Source: Puccinellia tenuiflora
Lineage: Eukaryota; Streptophyta; Magnoliopsida; Poales; Poaceae
DNA: 64,000 bases
Direction of reading: 5' to 3'
Assembly (NCBI GenBank): GCA_012064385.1
Contig: QRDG01001852.1
Location: 1-64,000, forward strand
Of the stretch, positions 58,519-64,000 are shown in pieces. The number at the start of each line of letters is the position of its first letter. The first letter of the stretch is position 1. The position numbers were made by a program, and so were the translations under genes. Under the pieces are notes generated by a model. That model made no database searches, was not told the origin of the DNA, and saw only the letters and a list, made by a program, of their open reading frames with translations.

Positions 58519-59246
58519 ACGGCTGCGTGCGCGGTGTACTGCATCTTCGCTTGGCTTCGAGTTTTCTTTGGCTAGCTTTCGGTGAAGAGAAGGGGGCCAG
58601 CGCAGATGGACTTGTGAAGGAAGAGGTAGACGGGGAGATTTAAATAGCCAGGAGAGAGGCAGATGTTGACGGAACCATTGTTTTTCACACTGCATTCAAT
58701 GTGCACGTCGATCGGTATGCCCTAGGCTTTGCTCCGCCAGCGGTTTTCACACTGAACGATGCGAGTAGATCGATAAAGATGAATCGACGCTCTGAATCGC
58801 TTCACTGATCGACCTCTGAATCGACACGCTCCAAACGAGGCGACACTACGGCTGCATGCGCTGGAACGGCATCGACACGGCTGCGTCTGTGGCTGCGGCG
58901 CGCATGCGCGCAGGGAAAAGTCAAGGGCTACGTGCGCCTACGGCTGCGTGCGTGCCGAGTGGCTGCGTGCGATGTGCACGCGAGGGGCTTTGCGCGTGGC
59001 TGGAACGGCATCGACACGTCGTCGCATAGGAGCTATTGGCCCGACACGGCTGTGTCTGTGGCTACGCGCGCATGCATAGCAGGCTGCACCACATCGTCGC
59101 ATGCATAGCAGGCTGAAAATTAATGTACATTGACGCTATCAGGTCTCTGAATCACTCAATACGGCCCAATGGACAGAAGCACAGCCCAAGGAGGATCCAT
59201 AGAACTAAAACCCAATGGTCTAAAGAGCGCCACCATCCTACACAGT
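58519..59246. other. region J: unclassified GC-rich DNA with direct repeats
   Basis: Repeated phrases include ctggaacggcatcgacacg (near 58859 and 58999), cacggctg(c/t)gtctgtggct (near 58875 and 59043) and gcatgcatagcaggctg (near 59069 and 59099). No credible ORF. It continues at 60872 after solo LTR K. Confidence 0.5.
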
Positions 59247-60866
59247 TGAAAGTGCATGGTTTCCCCCATGTGTGGTTTTGGTAATTAATGACAATCTCTA
59301 TGGACTAATGTGTGCTTTAATTTATTAGTAGGTTTGGTCCATATGCATTGCTTGATTTCCATATGTTGGATTGAAGGCTAAGGGAACAAGATTATATGTT
59401 GATCAAGGCGAAGTGCAAGTTGATAAACACACAAGGCTAGTGATGTATCATGAGGGATCGTATGATCTCATGGTATGGTAAGAAATTGTCAAACATAGCC
59501 TTGTGAACTAACCCATGATCTATGTGCTTGGTATATCTATGTGGGGTTAGGTATTTCTCCATGAGCATGAATCAAGAGGAAGATCCTATGTAGCTCGTGG
59601 AGGATGGCGTCGATAACGGCCAAGTGAAGACATGTCAAAGAAGTGGTTCTCCCATATTGGTGTATGGGGGAGCATCATGTGAGTCTTCACCGAGTGGAGC
59701 GCAATCAAGAAAGGTGGTCCAACTTGAGAAGACAAAGATCGTCATCATCTAGCTCAAGTGGATTATGCGCAAGGCAAAGGTTTGATCTTGATAGGTTTTC
59801 TATTTTACCGGTCTCATGATGTTTGTTGAGAGACCGGGTTATAGGATAGATAGCCGTACTATCAAGAGGGGCTCTCGAGCGAGTATCTTGATCGTATCGT
59901 TGTAGAGAGCTCAAACCTTTGCGTCCTTAGCGTCATCTTTCTTGGTTGTTATTTGGCTTTTATCCATGTGAGGATTTAGAGCTTGTGTTCATCTTCATAC
60001 CAAGCTCTAGTTCATCAAAAACGGATTTCATGAATATCTTGTTGCGTTTTTTATGTTGGAGGTTTTACCGGTTTGTCTTTTCTAAGAGAGGTCAAACTCT
60101 CTTCTTGTGGTTTCCTCCTCACATGATGGACTATGATTTGTATATGCATTATATTGTAGGCCTTGTGATTATCTTCGAAACAAGCCAAATATCATAGAAA
60201 ACGGAGTCCGGATGAAAAACTTGTTGAGTTCTTTATGTTGGAGGATTTACCGATTGTTCTTTATAGAAAGGTTTTACCTTTCTACATTTGGTTTTATTCT
60301 CCCTTGTTGGACTATGATGTTTATCTGTATATTATTGTAAAGCTTTTCGTTGTGATTGCAACGAGTCCAAGAACATCAAAAACGGAGTTCCGATGATAAA
60401 GATATGCCCGTTTTCGTTTTGGTGTTTCTGCAGTTTCTGTAGATTCCGGTAGTACCGGGAAAAAAGCAGTAGTACCGCCCTGTCGTTACTGCCGGGCCAG
60501 TTTCGGGCTATTTCCGGACCTCCAACAGAGGGCTTTCCCGGAAGTAGGCCAGCAGTAGCCCGGTAGTACCGGAAGAGCAGTACTACTGGGCTGCACGGAT
60601 CTGGACAGATTTTGAGCATAACGGTTTGATTTTTGGGGCACCTATTTAAGGGGCCTTCTTCCCCAATAGGTACCCAACCTTTGGAACTCTCTCTCTTCCA
60701 TAGTTGACTTTCTTGATAGCTTGCTTCCTCTCCATCCCTCCATGATTCTTGCCTCCTTTTAGAGGGAAAGAGAGAGGAGATCTAGATCTACATTTTTATC
60801 AAGCCATAATCGTAAAAAATTTAAATCGCCTATTCCCCCCCTCTAGGCGACATCCTTGTCCTTTCA
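59247..60866 (+). repeat. solo LTR K
   Basis: TGAAAGTGCATGG...GTCCTTTCA, 1620 bp, flanked by the perfect TSD acagt (59242-59246 and 60867-60871). No internal sequence, PBS or PPT adjoins it. It contains gtagtaccg repeats (60447-60600) and a TATA-like tatttaag (60643-60650). It is most simply a solo LTR from unequal recombination. Confidence 0.9.
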
Positions 60867-61040
60867 ACAGTCCGGCCGGCCCCACTCGTCAGGTGTTAAC
60901 GGTCAAACCCTTGAACCGACGGCAATGTCCAGTTTGAGCATTTGTGAGAGTTTCGGACAAGGGAGTGGGGAAAAGTAAGCAAAAGTTAAGTATGTGGGTA
61001 CAGATGAGCACAACTAAGGAACGAGGGGCACAGAAATAGA
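60867..61040. other. region J, right part
   Basis: The TSD copy (acagt) is followed by unclassified sequence with no ORF or motif I can support. Confidence 0.4.
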
Positions 61041-61829
61041 AAGCGCGGACATATAAGAACCATCAGATCCCAACAAACACATCATATAAGAACCCTGCAC
61101 AATCTGATCATAACATATAAGAACCATCGGATCCCAACGAACACATCATATAGCATTACAAATAGTCGATCTTGATCATGTAGGTCAGCTCACAAGATCA
61201 TAAACATGAAGCACAAGGGAGAGAGACAACCATCTAGTTACTGCCATGGACCCGTAGTCCAAGGTGGAACTACTCACACATCATCCCGGCAGAAGGCATG
61301 GCGATGAAGTGCAATCCGGGATCAATCTCCCATCTGGCAGCGTGTGCCGGGAGCAGCTTCAGAATATCCCCGAATTAGGTTTCGAGGTGCACGCGGCTTC
61401 GGGTGGATTTTCGTGGAAAATAATCGTCCCCCGATGTTTTTAGGGTTATTAAGTATTTATGGGCGTCGAGGGGGGCCGAGGCGACCTCCAGGGGGCAGGG
61501 GCGGGCCCCACCCACGGGTCCTTGTGGGGCCGCGACCAGGGGTCACCCGTGGCCCCTTGGTGGGCCCCCAGGCTGCCCTTTGGTCTCTGATGTCATCTTG
61601 TCGAATAAAAGTTCCTCGTAAATTTTCGTCCAATTCCGAGAATATTTCTAGAAGTAGATTTTCTTAAATAGAAAACAACAAAAACAGGGAACTGGCACTG
61701 GGCATCTTGTCAATAGGTTAGTCCGACAAAAAGCCTAAAAATGATATAATAAGATGATAAAAATATGTAACAATGGCATATAACTAGCATGGATCAATCA
61801 AAAATTATAGATACGTTTCACACGTATCA
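61041..61829 (-). repeat. truncated Athila-like LTR (element L, left arm)
   Basis: In minus orientation it starts TGATACGTGTGAAACG and is homologous to the first half of the G LTR. It is truncated near 61041. A short local duplication (ataagaaccatc.gatcccaac.aacacatcat) lies at 61046-61150. Confidence 0.8.
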
Positions 61830-62114
61830 ATACTCTACATTGGAGACATAATTTGCTATTCTTCTTTCTAAACCTTATGTATGGTTTCATGTCTCCAACA
61901 CACTTATTCATGAAAAATTTCTAGCATTGTTAGCTAGCTTATGTTAATCATTGTTTGCTTAATGTCAACTATAGACAATTGTTTTGGATCACTTTATTCA
62001 CATCATATGCTTTACATTACTATCTTGATCAAGATTATGTTGGTAGCATGTCTCATCAAAATTATTTTTTATCACTTACCTACTCGAGGACGAGTAGGAG
62101 TAGTGTGGGGATGC
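61830..62114 (+). mobile_element. 3' interior of an Athila-like element with PPT (element L)
   Basis: From about 61930 it matches the interior end of A (tcaactatagacaattgttttg...), followed by the hairpin (62079-62098) and PPT gtgtggggatgc. The first 90 bases are of unknown origin. Confidence 0.7.
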
Positions 62115-63657
62115 TAATACGTGTCAAACATATCTATAATTTTTTTTTTGAAATTAACGTATCTATAATTTCTGATTGATCCATGCTTGTTTTGTGCCAT
62201 TGTCACATGTTTTTACTATCTTATTATATTATTTTTAGGCATTTTATTGGACTAACCTATTGACAAGATGCCCAGTGCCAGTTCCCTGTTTTTGCTGTTT
62301 TCTATTTCAGAAAATCCACTTCTGGAAATATTCTCGGAATTGCACGAAAATTTACGGAGAATTTTTATTCGTCAAAAGGAAGACTTCGACCAGAGGGCAG
62401 CCTGGGGGCCACACAGGGGCCAGGGGCGACCCCTGGCCGCGGCCCCACAGGGACCCGCGGGTGGGACCTGCCCCTACCCCTGGAGGTTGCCTCGGCCCCC
62501 CTCGACGCCCATAAATACCTATTTGCCCTAATTTTATTGGGGCGGTGATTATTTTCCACGAACTCCACCCGAAGTCGCCACCGCCTCGAAACCTAATTCG
62601 GGGAGATTCTGAAGCCAATCTCGGCACCCTACCGGAGGGGAGATCGATCCCGGAGGGCTCCACATCGCCATGCCTTCCGCCGGGATGATGCGTGAGTAGT
62701 TCCACCTTGGACTACGGGTCCATGGCAGTAGCTAGATGGTTGTCTCTCTCCCTTGTGCTTCATGTTTATGATCTTGTGAGCTGCCTAACATGATCAAGAT
62801 CGACTATTGTAATGCTATATGATGTGTTTGTTGGGATCCGATGGATTATGAAGTTATGATCAGATTGTGCATGATTCTTATATGTTAATTTATGTTCTTG
62901 CATGCTCTCCGATGTGCGTAGTTACTTTGGCCAAGTGATTGTGTGTATCTCCAAGAGAGAGTATTTAGGCTAGATAGTTGGTTGATGCCCCCTTTTGTGC
63001 CTGGGCATGAGTGACAGAAACGTCTAAGGACGAGGGTGTGCTATTGCGACTAAGGGTAAAACAGCGGTGTTTATATCTACATGATCATAAACATTGCTTA
63101 CATCATACAATTTACTTAATGCAATTGTCTGTTGCTTGCAACTTAATACCGCTGGGTGACAGGCTGGATAGCGATCCCACAGTGGACTTTTTAGGCAAAG
63201 ACGCAGTTGGACTCAACGGTCTTTGTTATTTGTTGTGATGCCTACATGAATATTACCATGAACTCTTTGATTTGGCTAGATTAAGTTTGTATCATAATCT
63301 TGTCAATTGCCCAGCTGTAATTTGTTTACCCGTCATATGAGTATTTAATTTATTGGAGAGACACCGCTAGTGAACCCATGACCCCCGGTCCATCTTTTTC
63401 CATTGATTACAATACCGTTTAATTTCTTTTCATATTCATTTGCTCAGTGGTCCGTTTCCATAATTTCATTCACTACACTATACGTTTAACCGCTTTGTTT
63501 TCAGCAGACCAGGAAGATTGACAACCTTCTTGTCGTTGGGGGCAAAGTATTTATTTGAGTGTGTACAGGTCCACGTTCGTCGACGGTTAAGCGCCAGAGA
63601 TCATTGGCGTTCACCTCGTTGTTGATTTCAAAGTCCTACTGGTTCGATTAAACCTTG
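62115..63657 (+). repeat. 3' LTR of element L, interrupted at 63658
   Basis: It starts TAATACGTGTC (decayed TGATACG) after the PPT, is homologous to the G LTRs in opposite orientation, and carries a small duplication of the acgtatctataattt segment near 62128-62172. M interrupts it about 100 bp before its expected end. Confidence 0.8.
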
Positions 63658-64000
63658 TGATGGGGGGATACTTTCCAGGTAGGCCCATGGAGCCGGAAAG
63701 TGGACCCGCCAGAACCCAAGAGGCCCAGGACGGGTTACACTTCAAGCAACATGGGCTGGACAAGGAACAAGCCGGCCAGCCCGTTACAAATCATCAGAAA
63801 AGAAAGGACCCGGTGGAGACTGGAGTCCAAATACAACCCGGAGTACCAACTTGGAAGATGAAGGCCTAGAGTAGGACTCCGTACTCAAGTGTAACTCGGC
63901 ATAAGTTGTAAGTCCATGGACCCGGCCACCTTTATAAGGAGGGCCCTGGACCTTAGATCGACCTAAGCCTAGACAAGTCTTACAAGCTCCCAAGAAACAT
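63658..64000 (+). mobile_element. element M: H-family LTR, runs off the window
   Basis: It starts TGATGGGGGGATAC and matches 44953-45290, with TATA-like tttataag at 63931-63938. The 5-mer before it is ccttg. Whether it is a solo LTR or a 5' LTR cannot be seen. Confidence 0.8.

Overview
This window looks like gene-poor intergenic DNA from a large Triticeae-type grass genome (wheat, barley, rye or a relative). I found no host gene, tRNA, rRNA or CRISPR array. At least 90 percent of the sequence can be assigned to LTR retrotransposons, mostly Ty3/gypsy, nested inside one another. I name elements A to M and assign lineages (Athila, Tat/Retand, Tekay-type chromovirus) from protein motifs, primer-binding sites (PBS), polypurine tracts (PPT) and LTR ends. 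I give no database family names because I could not search.

Left block (1-39482). Unassigned DNA with a two-copy hairpin repeat (1-1150) is followed by the 3' end of a plus-strand Athila-like element A (1150-5603). Next comes B, a plus-strand Tat/Retand-like element without a visible 5' half (5604-8366 and 37668-39482). B is split by C, a minus-strand Athila-like element (8367-37662, target-site duplication (TSD) gcagt). C is split by D, a plus-strand Tat/Retand-like element (10257-32201, TSD ctact). D is split by E, a minus-strand Tekay-type chromovirus (17575-30382, TSD ggtcc/gctcc). E carries a single uninterrupted 1471-residue gag-pol-chromodomain reading frame and is the only apparently intact coding gene in the window.

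Right block (39483-64000). Thymine-rich non-coding interior of a large element F (39483-40156, 50756-50955, 56960-58465) hosts G, a minus-strand Athila-like element (40157-50750, TSD gtgtc). G's gag is split by H, a plus-strand Tat-like element (44953-about 48907) that has lost pol and its right LTR. F also hosts a truncated second chromovirus I (50956-56959). F ends in a truncated 3' LTR. Beyond it lie unclassified repeat-rich DNA J, a solo LTR K of F's own family (59247-60866, TSD acagt), a divergent pair of Athila-like LTRs L (61041-63657), and the start of an H-family LTR M that runs off the window.

How the parts relate. Only E appears able to encode all retrotransposition enzymes. A, B, C, D, G, H and I are decayed or have lost pol. 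The three Tat/Retand-like elements B, D and H each carry an antisense ORF (aORF) with a region resembling the Pfam 'putative gypsy type transposon' domain, followed in B and D by coiled coil. In all three this ORF is interrupted by an 81-82 nt canonical GT-AG intron. The other main observations are a four-unit array of exactly 165-bp spacing inside both E LTRs, conserved hairpin/PPT and non-coding blocks shared by Athila-like elements, template-copied filler DNA at a deletion joint, and an LTR-divergence order that contradicts the nesting order of D and E. Alignments and counts were done by eye.
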